This document shows, piece by piece, positions 54,374 to 62,772 of a DNA stretch of 64,000 nucleotides. A program made the translations under genes and the position numbers. Each line of letters opens with the position of its first letter. Position 1 is the stretch's first letter. Source of the stretch: Pseudomonas rhizosphaerae (GTDB lineage Bacteria > Pseudomonadota > Gammaproteobacteria > Pseudomonadales > Pseudomonadaceae); NCBI RefSeq assembly GCF_000761155.1, contig NZ_CP009533.1, forward strand, positions 3,357,001 through 3,421,000, written 5' to 3'. The notes under the pieces were generated by a model, which was not told where the DNA came from, ran no database searches, and was given only the letters and a program-made list of their open reading frames with translations.

Positions 54374-55294
54374 ATGTCCAACGCCTATCTCGCCAAATCC
54401 ATGCCCGACGCTCATAGCGAGCCGCCGGCGAGCAATGCCGATGTCCTGGCGCGCGAGGAGCGTCGGGAAAACACTTCGATGTTGCTGCTGCTCGCCCCGG
54501 CGTTGTTCATGGTGGTGGTGCTGCTGATCCTGCCGATGTGCTGGCTGGCGTTCCAGTCGGTGCAGACCGAAGAAGGCTTCTCGCTGGCCAACTACGCGCG
54601 CATCTTCGAAGAACGCATCTACTGGGACACTTTCTACCTGACCTTCAAGATCAGCCTGATCGTGACCCTGTTGTCCATCGTCATGGGCTTTCCCATCGCC
54701 TACGCTGCCTCGCGCCTGCAGGGCTTCTGGGCCAACCTGATTCTGATCTGCGTGATCCTGCCGTTCTGGACCAGCGTGCTGGTGCGCTCCTACGCCTGGC
54801 TGGTGTTGCTGCAACGGCGCGGGGTGGTCAACCAGACGCTGCTGGACATGGGCATCATCGACCAGCCGTTGAACATGATGCACAACACCACGGGCACGGT
54901 GATCGGCACCCTGCACGTGATGCTGCCGTTCATGGTGCTGCCGCTGTATTCGGTGATGAAGAAGATTCCGCAAGATTTGATGCAGGCCTCCGAGAGCCTG
55001 GGCGCGAAACCCTTCTACACCTTTCGCCGGGTGTTCCTGCCGATGGCCGCGCCCGGTGTGATGGCCGGTTCCATCCTGGTCTTCGTGATCTGCCTGGGCT
55101 TCTTCATCACCCCTGAACTGCTGGGCGGCGGCCGCACCATCCTGGTGTCTATGCTGGTGCAGCGCAACGTCGAGCTCTATCACGCCTGGGGCGCCGCGAG
55201 TGCGGTGGGCCTGGTGTTGCTGTTCGTGGTGTTCCTGATTTTCTGGGGCATCAACCGCTTCATTCCCATCGAACGCATCCTGGGAGCACGTTGA
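54374..55294 (+). CDS. Polyamine-type ABC transporter permease (PotB/PotH-like)
   Basis: 306 residues, about six transmembrane segments after an N-terminal cytosolic stretch of 40. The EAA loop is QDLMQASESLGAKPFYTFRR VFLPMAAPG (split), and FWTSVLVRSYAWLVLLQRRG is a typical PotB segment. ATG 54374 follows GAGGAA; 54359 is less likely. The TGA shares one base with the next ATG (55294). Confidence 0.93.
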   Translation: MSNAYLAKSMPDAHSEPPASNADVLAREERRENTSMLLLLAPALFMVVVLLILPMCWLAFQSVQTEEGFSLANYARIFEERIYWDTFYLTFKISLIVTLLSIVMGFPIAYAASRLQGFWANLILICVILPFWTSVLVRSYAWLVLLQRRGVVNQTLLDMGIIDQPLNMMHNTTGTVIGTLHVMLPFMVLPLYSVMKKIPQDLMQASESLGAKPFYTFRRVFLPMAAPGVMAGSILVFVICLGFFITPELLGGGRTILVSMLVQRNVELYHAWGAASAVGLVLLFVVFLIFWGINRFIPIERILGAR

Positions 55295-56091
55295 TGACTA
55301 TGTTTGCCTACCTGCGCCAGCTACGCCTGTCGCACGTGCTGTTCACCGTGCTGGTCGCGGCGATTCTGCTGTACCTGATCGTGCCGGTGCTGATCGTGGT
55401 GCCGATGTCGTTCTCCGAGGCGCGCTTTCTGCAGTTTCCGCCCAAGGAATGGTCGCTGCGCTGGTATGAAGCCTTCTTCCAGAGCGCCGAGTGGATGTCG
55501 GCGGCGCGGGTCAGCCTGATCACGGCGGTGGTGACCACGGCGGTCAGCCTGCCGATCGGCATGGCTGCAGCCTACGCCATCAACAACTCGAGCCTGAAGG
55601 TGATTCGCACCCTGCAGATCGTGTTGCTGCTGCCCATGATGGTGCCGATCATCCTCATCGCGGCTGGGGTGTTTTTCGTCTACGCGCGAGTGGGGCTGAT
55701 CAGTTCGCTGACTGGCCTGGTGCTGGCGCACATCATGCTGGCCCTGCCCTACGTGATCATTGCCCTGCTGGCCGGGCTGCGCAATTTCGACATGTCGCAA
55801 GAGATGGTCGCGCGCAGCCTGGGCATGAACCGCTTTCGCGCGTTCATGGCGGTGACCCTGCCGCAGATCAAACCCAGCGTGGTTTCGGCGACCCTGTTCG
55901 CGTTCATCACTTCGCTGGATGAAACGGTGGTGGCGCTGTTCATCTCCGGAGGCGACAACCAGACCCTGACCAAGCGCATGTTCACCGCGCTGCGTGATGA
56001 GATCGATCCGACGATCGCGGCGATCAGCTCGATATTGATTCTGGCGTCGCTGATTCTGGTGGTGGTCGCTGGGCGCAACAAGCAGGGGTGA
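55294..56091 (+). CDS. Polyamine-type ABC transporter permease (PotC/PotI-like)
   Basis: 265 residues with six transmembrane segments. PVLIVVPMSFSEARFLQFPP KEWSLRWYEAFF (split) is the typical PotC/PotI start, and the EAA loop is SQEMVARSLGMNRFRAFMAV TLPQIKPSV (split). ATG 55294 overlaps the previous stop, so the permease pair is coupled. Confidence 0.94.
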   Translation: MTMFAYLRQLRLSHVLFTVLVAAILLYLIVPVLIVVPMSFSEARFLQFPPKEWSLRWYEAFFQSAEWMSAARVSLITAVVTTAVSLPIGMAAAYAINNSSLKVIRTLQIVLLLPMMVPIILIAAGVFFVYARVGLISSLTGLVLAHIMLALPYVIIALLAGLRNFDMSQEMVARSLGMNRFRAFMAVTLPQIKPSVVSATLFAFITSLDETVVALFISGGDNQTLTKRMFTALRDEIDPTIAAISSILILASLILVVVAGRNKQG

Positions 56092-56227
56092 CAGCTCCAG
56101 CACAGCCTGCCGCCACCCCACCGCAATTCAGCATCCACGCCCCGCCGAGTGCCCCATCTCGGCATCGGCCACTGCGCGGACATTTCTACACTAGGTCCAT
56201 CGTTCGGACTGCAAAGGCACCCTGATC

Positions 56228-57688
56228 ATGTTGAAGCATTCACTGCGTGACCCTTCCCTGCTCGTCGAGCAGGCCTACGCCAACGGCCAGTGGATCGATG
56301 CCGATGACGGCGCCACCCTAGCGGTGACCAACCCCGCCGATGGCAGCACCATCGCCCACGTCCCGGCCCTGCAGGGCGCCGAAACCCAACGCGCGATCGC
56401 GGCGGCCGAAGCCTGTTTCACCACTTGGCGCCAAGTCCCGGCGGCCGAGCGCGCCAAGCTCCTGGAAAAGTGGTACCAACTGATCATGGACAACCAGGAA
56501 GACCTGGCCCTGATCATGACCGCCGAACAAGGCAAGCCCTTGACCGAGTCGCGCGGCGAAATCGCCTACGGCGCCAGCTTCGTCAAATGGTTCGCCGAGG
56601 AAGCCCGGCGCATCTACGGCGACACCATTCCGTCGCCCGCTGCCGACCGACGCATCCTGGTGCTCAAGCAACCGATCGGCGTGGTCGCGGCGATCACCCC
56701 GTGGAATTTCCCCAATGCCATGATCACCCGCAAGTGCGCGCCGGCATTAGCCGCCGGCTGCCCGGTGCTGGTCAAGCCCTCGGAGATGACCCCGCTGTCG
56801 GCCCTGGCCTTGGCTGTGCTAGCCGAGCGCGCGGGCATTCCGGCCGGGGTGTTCAACGTGCTCACCGGCATGCCGGCGGGCGTGGGTGGCGAGATGACCA
56901 GCAACCCGGCGGTGCGCAAATTGTCGTTCACCGGTTCCACCCGCGTGGGCCAACTGTTGATGAGCCAGTGCGCCTCGACCATCAAGCGCCTGAGCCTGGA
57001 ACTGGGCGGCAACGCGCCGTTCATCGTGTTCGACGACGCCGACCTGGACCTGGCCATCGCCGGGGTCATGCAGAGCAAATTCCGCAACGCCGGGCAGACC
57101 TGCGTGTGCGCCAACCGCATCCTGGTGCAGGACGGCATCTATGCCCGTTTTGCCGAGCGCCTGAAGGCGGCCGTGGCCGAGCTGAAAGTCGGCGATGGTC
57201 TGGCCGAGGGCGTGACCATCGGCCCATTGATCAATGCGGCAGCGGTGGACAAGGTGGCCCGCCACATCAGCGACGCGGTGGAGAAAGGCGCGAGCGTGGC
57301 CATCGGCGGATTGCCGCAAAACGACGGCCTGTACGTGCAGCCCACGGTGTTGCTGGACGCCAACGCCGACATGCTGCTGGCCGGTGAGGAAACCTTCGGC
57401 CCGGTGGCGCCGCTGTTCCGCTTTCATACCGAAGAAGAAGCCCTGGCTCTGGCCAACGCCACGCCCTATGGCCTGGGCGCCTACTACTTCACCCAGGACA
57501 TGCGCCGCGCCTGGCGCGTGGGCGAGCGCCTGGAGTTCGGCATGGTGGGCTTGAACACCGGGATCATTTCCATGGAGGTGGCGCCGTTCGGCGGCATGAA
57601 GCAATCGGGCACCGGCCGCGAGGGTTCCAAGTATGGCCTGGATGAATTCCTTGAAGTGAAGGCCTGGCATATCGGTGGGTTGGGTTGA
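56228..57688 (+). CDS. gabD: NAD(P)-dependent succinate-semialdehyde dehydrogenase
   Basis: 486 residues. The ALDH catalytic Glu lies in LSLELGGNAPFIVFDDADLD (about residue 257), the nucleophile Cys in NAGQTCVCANRILVQ (about residue 290), and PWNFPNAMITRKCAPALAAG contacts the cofactor. The combination with QTCVCANR and KQSGTGREGSKYGLDEFLEV is the GabD type rather than a generic ALDH. It oxidises succinate semialdehyde (from GABA transamination by the gabT product downstream) to succinate. Unusually it stands between the permeases and the ATPase of the transporter. Confidence 0.93.
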   Translation: MLKHSLRDPSLLVEQAYANGQWIDADDGATLAVTNPADGSTIAHVPALQGAETQRAIAAAEACFTTWRQVPAAERAKLLEKWYQLIMDNQEDLALIMTAEQGKPLTESRGEIAYGASFVKWFAEEARRIYGDTIPSPAADRRILVLKQPIGVVAAITPWNFPNAMITRKCAPALAAGCPVLVKPSEMTPLSALALAVLAERAGIPAGVFNVLTGMPAGVGGEMTSNPAVRKLSFTGSTRVGQLLMSQCASTIKRLSLELGGNAPFIVFDDADLDLAIAGVMQSKFRNAGQTCVCANRILVQDGIYARFAERLKAAVAELKVGDGLAEGVTIGPLINAAAVDKVARHISDAVEKGASVAIGGLPQNDGLYVQPTVLLDANADMLLAGEETFGPVAPLFRFHTEEEALALANATPYGLGAYYFTQDMRRAWRVGERLEFGMVGLNTGIISMEVAPFGGMKQSGTGREGSKYGLDEFLEVKAWHIGGLG

Positions 57689-57690
57689 TG

Positions 57691-57776
57691 GTGGGCCTCT
57701 TCGCGGGCAGAGACCCGCTCCCACAAAAGCGCGCACGCTGTCTGTGGGAGCGGGTCTCTGCCTGCGAAGAGGCCGG
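57691..57776. repeat. Inverted REP pair (BIME)
   Basis: GGGCCTCTTCGCGGGCAGAG followed by ACCCGCTCCCACA, then TGTGGGAGCGGGT and CTCTGCCTGCGAAGAGGCC: two Pseudomonas REP units in opposite orientation separated by about 15 bases, able to form a long hairpin between gabD and the ATPase gene. Confidence 0.85.
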
Positions 57777-57825
57777 CACTGACATCCTGCAGGAACGACA
57801 TTCTTGATCTCTTGGAGCACCACAG

Positions 57826-58914
57826 ATGAATTTCACTGAAGGTTTCGAATCGGTCAGCGTCAACCAGGTCAGCAAGCACTACGGCAGCCTCAAGGCGCTG
57901 GACAACGTCAACCTCAAGGTCGAAGCCGGCGAGTTCATGTCGTTGCTCGGCCCGTCGGGCTCAGGCAAGACCACCCTGCTGAGCATCCTGGGCGGCTTCA
58001 TCCGGGTCAGCTCCGGCAACATCCTGTTCGGCGAACGCAACGTTACCCTGATGCCGCCGCACAAGCGCGAGATCGGCGTGGTATTCCAGAACTACGCGCT
58101 GTTTCCGCACATGACCGTCGGCGAGAACGTGGCCTTCCCATTGCGCGCCCGCGGCGAAAGCCCGAGCAAGAGCCGCGACCGGGTCAAGCAGGCGCTGGCC
58201 ACGGTCGAATTGAGCGGCTACGAAGAGCGTTCGATCGCAGCGCTTTCCGGTGGCCAGCGCCAGCGCGTGGCCCTGGCCCGGGCCATCGTTTTCGAGCCCA
58301 AGCTGATTTTGATGGACGAACCGCTGTCGGCCCTGGACAAGCAACTGCGCGAAACCATGCAGATCGAATTGCGCGCCCTGCACAAGCGCCTGGGCGCGAC
58401 CATGATCTACGTGACCCACGATCAGCGTGAAGCGCTGACCATGAGCGACCGCATCGCCATCATGCGCGGCGGGCAACTGGTCCAGGTCGACACCCCTCGC
58501 CGCCTGCACGATCACCCTTCGGACGACTTCGTCGCCAGCTTCATCGGTGAAAGCACCCTGGTGCCGTTGCAACGCGGCGCGGACAACGGCTTGACCCTGG
58601 GTGCCACGCCGCTGCGCACCACCCGGCCGGTCCCGGCTTCGGGGGATGTGTTCCTGGCGCTGCAGTCGGAAAAACTGCTGCTGGACAGCGCCAGCGCAGG
58701 ACCTGAGTGGAACCGCTTGAGCGGGCGGGTCGCCGACATCGTCTTTCAGGGTGAGAGCTTAAAAGTCTTCGTCGACCTGGACGGCGGGCCGACGGTCAGC
58801 CTGCGCCAGCCCAGCCACCACGAAGGCAACCTGAGCCTGCCACCGATCGGCTCGCCCATGCTGATGCGCCTGCACCCCGAAGACACCATCGTGGTGCCCC
58901 GCGCCGGGGTTTGA
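57826..58914 (+). CDS. Polyamine-type ABC transporter ATP-binding protein (PotA-like)
   Basis: 362 residues. Walker A LLGPSGSGKTTLLSILGG, Q-loop VFQNYALFPHMTV, signature LSGGQRQRVALARAI, Walker B KLILMDEPLSALDKQL, H-loop VTHDQREAL. The C-terminal TOBE-like domain (from about residue 240) is typical of PotA/CysA-type ATPases. The EVs of the transporter are split by gabD and a REP pair, but all genes lie on one strand. Confidence 0.95.
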   Translation: MNFTEGFESVSVNQVSKHYGSLKALDNVNLKVEAGEFMSLLGPSGSGKTTLLSILGGFIRVSSGNILFGERNVTLMPPHKREIGVVFQNYALFPHMTVGENVAFPLRARGESPSKSRDRVKQALATVELSGYEERSIAALSGGQRQRVALARAIVFEPKLILMDEPLSALDKQLRETMQIELRALHKRLGATMIYVTHDQREALTMSDRIAIMRGGQLVQVDTPRRLHDHPSDDFVASFIGESTLVPLQRGADNGLTLGATPLRTTRPVPASGDVFLALQSEKLLLDSASAGPEWNRLSGRVADIVFQGESLKVFVDLDGGPTVSLRQPSHHEGNLSLPPIGSPMLMRLHPEDTIVVPRAGV

Positions 58915-58916
58915 GG

Positions 58917-58972
58917 AGGTCAGTGAGGGCCCTCTTCGCGGGCAAAGAACTTGCGAAGAGGCCCTCACTGAC
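58917..58972. repeat. REP-like hairpin between ATPase and gabT genes
   Basis: GTCAGTGAGGGCC (from 58920) with CTCTTCGCGGGCAAAGAACT TGCGAAGAG (split) and then GGCCCTCACTGAC: near-perfect inverted repeat of about 22 bp per arm. May act as terminator or mRNA stabiliser. Confidence 0.75.
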
Positions 58973-59122
58973 ACCCCACCACCCAAACAACCGAATCTAC
59001 CGCCCCACCCGCAAAAAACAGGCAAACACCCCACCGCACCCCGCAACTTCGGTGCTTGTGATTTCCGCCACTCCTTATCCTGATCACATCACCCGCCACG
59101 CTCGGCGCTCACGGAGATCGAG

Positions 59123-60415
59123 ATGAATTCTGCACTGACCGAAAATCAACGCCTGCTTGCCTTGCGCGAACAACACGTACCTCGCGGCATCGCCACCGCC
59201 CACCCGGTAGTCGCCGCGCGCGCCCACGGCGCCGAGTTGTGGGACGTGGACAACAAGCGCTATCTGGATTTCGTCGGCGGTATCGGCGTGCTCAATGTCG
59301 GCCACAACCACCCGGCCGTGGTCGAGGCGGTGCGTCAGCAAGTGGGCAAGGTGTCCCATGTCAGTTTTCAGGTCGCGGCCTACGAGACGTATATCGACGT
59401 TGCGGCGCGGTTGAACACGCTGATCGGCGGGGACGAGCACTACAAGAGCGTGCTGTTCACTTCCGGCGCCGAAGCGGTGGAAAACGCCATCAAGATCGCC
59501 CGCAGCTACACCAACCGGCCAGCGGTGATTTCGTTCCGCGGTGGCTTCCACGGCCGCACTCTGCTGGGGGTAACCCTGACCGGCATGAGCCAGCCCTACA
59601 AACAGAACTTCGGTCCGTTTCCGGCGGAGATCTATCACGCTAGCTACCCCAATGCCTACCGTGGCATCAGCAGCGACGACGCCCTGGCGCAGCTGCACGA
59701 ACTGTTCGCCAGCGACGTGGCACCGGACCGCGTGGCGGCGATTCTGATCGAGCCCGTGCAGGGCGACGGTGGCTTTCTGGCCGCGCCGGTCGAATTCCTC
59801 CAGGCGCTGCGCGCGCTGTGTACGCAGCATGGCATCGTGTTGATCGCCGATGAGATCCAGGCCGGCTTCGGCCGTACCGGCAAGATGTTCGGTTTCCAGC
59901 ATGCCGGTATCCAGCCGGATCTGGTTACCGTTGCCAAGTCCCTGGCCGGTGGCATGCCGCTGTCGGGCGTGGTCGGTCGGGCCGAAATGATGGATGCGCC
60001 GACCCCAGGCGGCTTGGGCGGTACCTACGGTGGTAACGCCGTGGCCTGCGCGGCGGCGCTGGCGGTGCTGGACTTGTTCGAGCACGAAGACCTGCTGGCC
60101 CAGGGCGAGCAGCGTGCGGTGCAGTTGCGCGAGGGCTTGCTGGCATTGCAGAAGCGCTATCCGCGTATCGGTGAAGTGCGGGGGCTGGGTTTCATGCTAG
60201 CGATCGAGATGATCAAGGACGATGCCGCGCACAGCCCGGATGTCGACCTCACCCAACGGATCATCGACGAGGCGCGTAACGCGGGGTTGCTGGTGATCAA
60301 GTGTGGTTTGTATCGCAACGTGGTGCGTTTCCTGGCACCGCTGGTGACCACCGCCGAGCAGGTGGCGGAAGCTTTGCAGATGCTCGACAAGGCATTGGCA
60401 AAAGCCGGGGCCTGA
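59123..60415 (+). CDS. gabT: 4-aminobutyrate (GABA) transaminase
   Basis: 430 residues, PLP class III aminotransferase. The PLP lysine is in PDLVTVAKSLAGGMPLSGVV (about residue 272), the Asp contact in LIADEIQAGFGRTGKMFGFQ, and VLFTSGAEAVENAIKIAR binds the cofactor phosphate. Highly GabT-like. It moves the amino group of GABA (or 5-aminovalerate) to 2-oxoglutarate, yielding succinate semialdehyde for the GabD encoded in the same cluster. Confidence 0.94.
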   Translation: MNSALTENQRLLALREQHVPRGIATAHPVVAARAHGAELWDVDNKRYLDFVGGIGVLNVGHNHPAVVEAVRQQVGKVSHVSFQVAAYETYIDVAARLNTLIGGDEHYKSVLFTSGAEAVENAIKIARSYTNRPAVISFRGGFHGRTLLGVTLTGMSQPYKQNFGPFPAEIYHASYPNAYRGISSDDALAQLHELFASDVAPDRVAAILIEPVQGDGGFLAAPVEFLQALRALCTQHGIVLIADEIQAGFGRTGKMFGFQHAGIQPDLVTVAKSLAGGMPLSGVVGRAEMMDAPTPGGLGGTYGGNAVACAAALAVLDLFEHEDLLAQGEQRAVQLREGLLALQKRYPRIGEVRGLGFMLAIEMIKDDAAHSPDVDLTQRIIDEARNAGLLVIKCGLYRNVVRFLAPLVTTAEQVAEALQMLDKALAKAGA

Positions 60416-60445
60416 TCGACGCAAGCCTTCTGGAAGGCCGCCGGC

Positions 60446-60682
60446 CTCTTCGCGGCCACGGACCGCTCCCACAGAAATCGGGGCCAACCGTGGGAGCGGT
60501 CATCGGCCGCGAAGAATGCGCCGCGGTTTGCCTGATACACCGCGGCGCTATTTTCGCGGTCACGGACCGCCCCACAGGAATCGGGGCCAACCGTGGGAGC
60601 GGTCATCGGCCGCGAAGAATGCGCTGCGGTTTGTCTGATACACCGCGGCGCTCTTTTCGCGGCCACGGACCGCTCCTACGCC
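60446..60682. repeat. Tandem REP-type repeat, 2.3 units of about 103 bp
   Basis: Units begin at about 60446, 60548 and 60651 (third partial). Each contains GCGGCCACGGACCGCTCC, then GGGGCCAACCGTGGGAGCGG followed by TCATCGGCCGCGAAGAATGCG and a GATACACCGCGGCGCT link. The two complete units differ at only a few bases, so the array is recent. It separates gabT from the HAD-like gene. Confidence 0.85.
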
Positions 60683-60739
60683 GGATAAGCTGTAGAAGTC
60701 TGCAGGGAAGCCACTCATACCGTCGCTCGGGAGCAAATC

Positions 60740-61426
60740 ATGAAAGTCACACAGTACAAGGCGTTGGGGTTCTCGTACGCCACCCTGGTCGACCGTGAAC
60801 GGGGCATTCTCGAAGGCCTGCGACCCTTGTCGGTGCAGAGCCCGATTTCCAGCAGCGACGAACAACTGCTGCACGCCTACCGCGTGATCGCCCAAGAGCT
60901 TGGCCGGGCGGGCGGCAATGCCAGCGCCAGCGCTTTCCACGGCCAGCTGTACCAGCGCATGGCGCACCGATTGCATGTGATTCCCGGCTGGGATGAAAGT
61001 GTTGCCTTCGGTAGCTCGTCGGTGCACTGGCCAATCTTCGAAGACGCCCCCGGTGCCCTGCAATACCTGAGCAAGTTCTACCGGTTGATACTGATCGCCC
61101 CACCCCACGGCATCGATGTGGGCACCTTGACCCAACGCTTGCCCGTGGCATTCGATGCGGTCATCGAGCCTTGCAACGACGCCTGGCACAGCAGCCTCGC
61201 CGTCGAGTTGCAGCGCCTGGGTCTGGAGCGCTCGCAGCTGCTGCCGGTGCGCAGTACCGAAACGGATGACCCATGGAACCTGCGTGTGGACTTTCCGGTG
61301 TGTACCCTGCACCGCGATCATCGCCAGCCATGGAATCTCTCGCCCCAGGCTCTGGACGGCAAGCGCTGTGAATACGCCAGCCTTGCGGACCTCGCCCATG
61401 CCCATCAAACGGCATTGCACGCCTGA
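60740..61426 (+). CDS. HAD-superfamily protein lacking the nucleophile Asp
   Basis: 228 residues related to haloacid-dehalogenase-like proteins (alignment with LTFDCYGTLIDWE-G at residues 9-22), but here the sequence is LGFSYATLVDRERGILEGLR, so the expected nucleophile Asp is replaced by Ser. Later regions still look HAD-like: HRLHVIPGWDESVAFGSSS, GALQYLSKFYRLILIAPPHG (expected LITNG-type Thr/Ser motif) and DAVIEPCNDAW. Likely catalytically altered or structural. It follows the polyamine/GABA cluster and precedes an Lrp regulator. Confidence 0.8.
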   Translation: MKVTQYKALGFSYATLVDRERGILEGLRPLSVQSPISSSDEQLLHAYRVIAQELGRAGGNASASAFHGQLYQRMAHRLHVIPGWDESVAFGSSSVHWPIFEDAPGALQYLSKFYRLILIAPPHGIDVGTLTQRLPVAFDAVIEPCNDAWHSSLAVELQRLGLERSQLLPVRSTETDDPWNLRVDFPVCTLHRDHRQPWNLSPQALDGKRCEYASLADLAHAHQTALHA

Positions 61427-61464
61427 GGCCCACGTTCATGTTCTGACTTGACGAGGTCCACCCC

Positions 61465-61956
61465 ATGGATGCTGCAACGAAACTGGATCGCATCGACATC
61501 AATATCCTGGTGCAACTGCAAAAAGACGGGCGCATGACTAACGTCAGCCTCGCCGAAGCGGTGGGCCTGTCACCCAGCCCCTGCCTGCAACGGGTCAAGC
61601 GCCTGGAATCGGCGGGCTACATCAGTGGCTACGAAGCGCACGTCAACCTGGCCAAGTTCGCCAGCTCTGTCACGGTGTTCACCGAGGTGACCCTGTCGGA
61701 CCACAAGCGCGCCGATTTCGTGAAGTTCGAATCGAGCATTCGCAACATCGACGAGGTGCTCGAATGCCATTTGATCAGCGGCGGGTATGACTATCTGGTA
61801 CGGTTCCTGTGCAGCAGCATCCAGCACTACCAGGAATTGATGGAGTCGATCCTCGACAAGAACATCGGCATCGACAAGTATTTCAGCTACATCGTCATCA
61901 AGAGCCCGGTGCTCAAGAGCGCCGTGCCGTTGCGCAGTTTGGTGCGGGCGGTTTGA
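61465..61956 (+). CDS. Lrp/AsnC-family transcriptional regulator
   Basis: 163 residues. The N-terminal HTH DRIDINILVQLQKDGRMTNV SLAEAVGLSPSPCLQRVKRL ESAGYI (split) is followed by the RAM ligand domain (VTVFTEVTLSDHKRADFVKF, ECHLISGGYDYLVRFLCSSI). Typical size. Given its position between the GABA/polyamine cluster and an amine oxidase gene, it is a plausible regulator of one of them. Confidence 0.94.
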   Translation: MDAATKLDRIDINILVQLQKDGRMTNVSLAEAVGLSPSPCLQRVKRLESAGYISGYEAHVNLAKFASSVTVFTEVTLSDHKRADFVKFESSIRNIDEVLECHLISGGYDYLVRFLCSSIQHYQELMESILDKNIGIDKYFSYIVIKSPVLKSAVPLRSLVRAV

Positions 61957-62031
61957 TGCCCGCACCGCGTCCAGCCATCACACCAATCCCCTGTAGCAGC
62001 GGCGCGAGCCGCGTCCGCCGGTCACACCGTC

Positions 62032-62742
62032 TCAACTCAATATGCAAAACACCTTGCGCACCGTCTGCGTGCTGGCCCAGGCATTGGTCGCGCCTGCCGG
62101 CACCACCACGACCTCCCCTGCGTTCACCGTGCACGCCTCGCCCTGCTCGGGCGACAGGGTCACAGCCCCTTCCAGAATGAACATCAGCTCGCTGTAGCCC
62201 GGCTGCACCTGCTTGCGCGCATAGGCCTCGCACTGCCACAGACCGATGCGCAGGTTCGCCGCGCTGAACAGCGTTGTGCTCCAGGCCTTGGGGGTCGGGG
62301 TGAGCAGCACCGTGGCGGCCGGTGGATCGCTGGGCGGTAGCAGCTGCGCGAAATCGATCTTCAGCGGCTTCGTCGGCATGTCGGTGCTCGGCACCAAGCC
62401 TGGAAAAGCCATGAACAGGCGGCGTAGCTGCCCACGGTGCTGCCAGCGCACCGCGATGCCACGGGGCACCACGAAACAATCGCCGGCCTTCAGGCGCAGG
62501 TCGAAACCCTCGCCTTGCAGGGTCAACTCGCCGGCTTCGACGATCCCCAGTTCGACCCAAGGAAAATCCTCGATCGACAGGTTGGCCCCGACGCTGGTCG
62601 AGGCACCCACCGCATAGCCATTGTGGGCGTCATGAAAGTGCACGGTGCGCCCGGCCGCCAGTGGGTCGTCCTGCAAGGCAAAGGCTGCCAAGGGCAATTG
62701 GCGGTCGAGAGGGGGCTGTGAATAATGCAGGATCGGGGGCAT
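62032..62742 (-). CDS. Bicupin (double cupin) protein
   Basis: 236 residues with two cupin barrels: residues about 60-110 (VELGIVEAGELTLQGEGFDL, GDCFVVPRGIAVRWQHRGQL) and 165-230 (PGYSELMFILEGAVTLSPEQ, GEVVVVPAGATNAW). Metal-ligand His residues are sparse, so it may be a sensor or sugar-binding-like protein rather than a classical dioxygenase. Encoded divergently from the Lrp regulator and in line with the FAD oxidase gene 30 bases downstream on the same strand reading (that gene lies upstream), suggesting an operon with it. Confidence 0.82.
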   Translation of the reverse strand: MPPILHYSQPPLDRQLPLAAFALQDDPLAAGRTVHFHDAHNGYAVGASTSVGANLSIEDFPWVELGIVEAGELTLQGEGFDLRLKAGDCFVVPRGIAVRWQHRGQLRRLFMAFPGLVPSTDMPTKPLKIDFAQLLPPSDPPAATVLLTPTPKAWSTTLFSAANLRIGLWQCEAYARKQVQPGYSELMFILEGAVTLSPEQGEACTVNAGEVVVVPAGATNAWASTQTVRKVFCILS

Positions 62743-62772
62743 AGGGCTCGTCTTGGCAATGAAGTGGGCGGC

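Noticed and set aside
60446..60682. Tandem repeats resembling a short CRISPR array
   Set aside because: Units are about 103 bp, nearly identical throughout and contain REP palindromes; there are no spacers and no cas genes.
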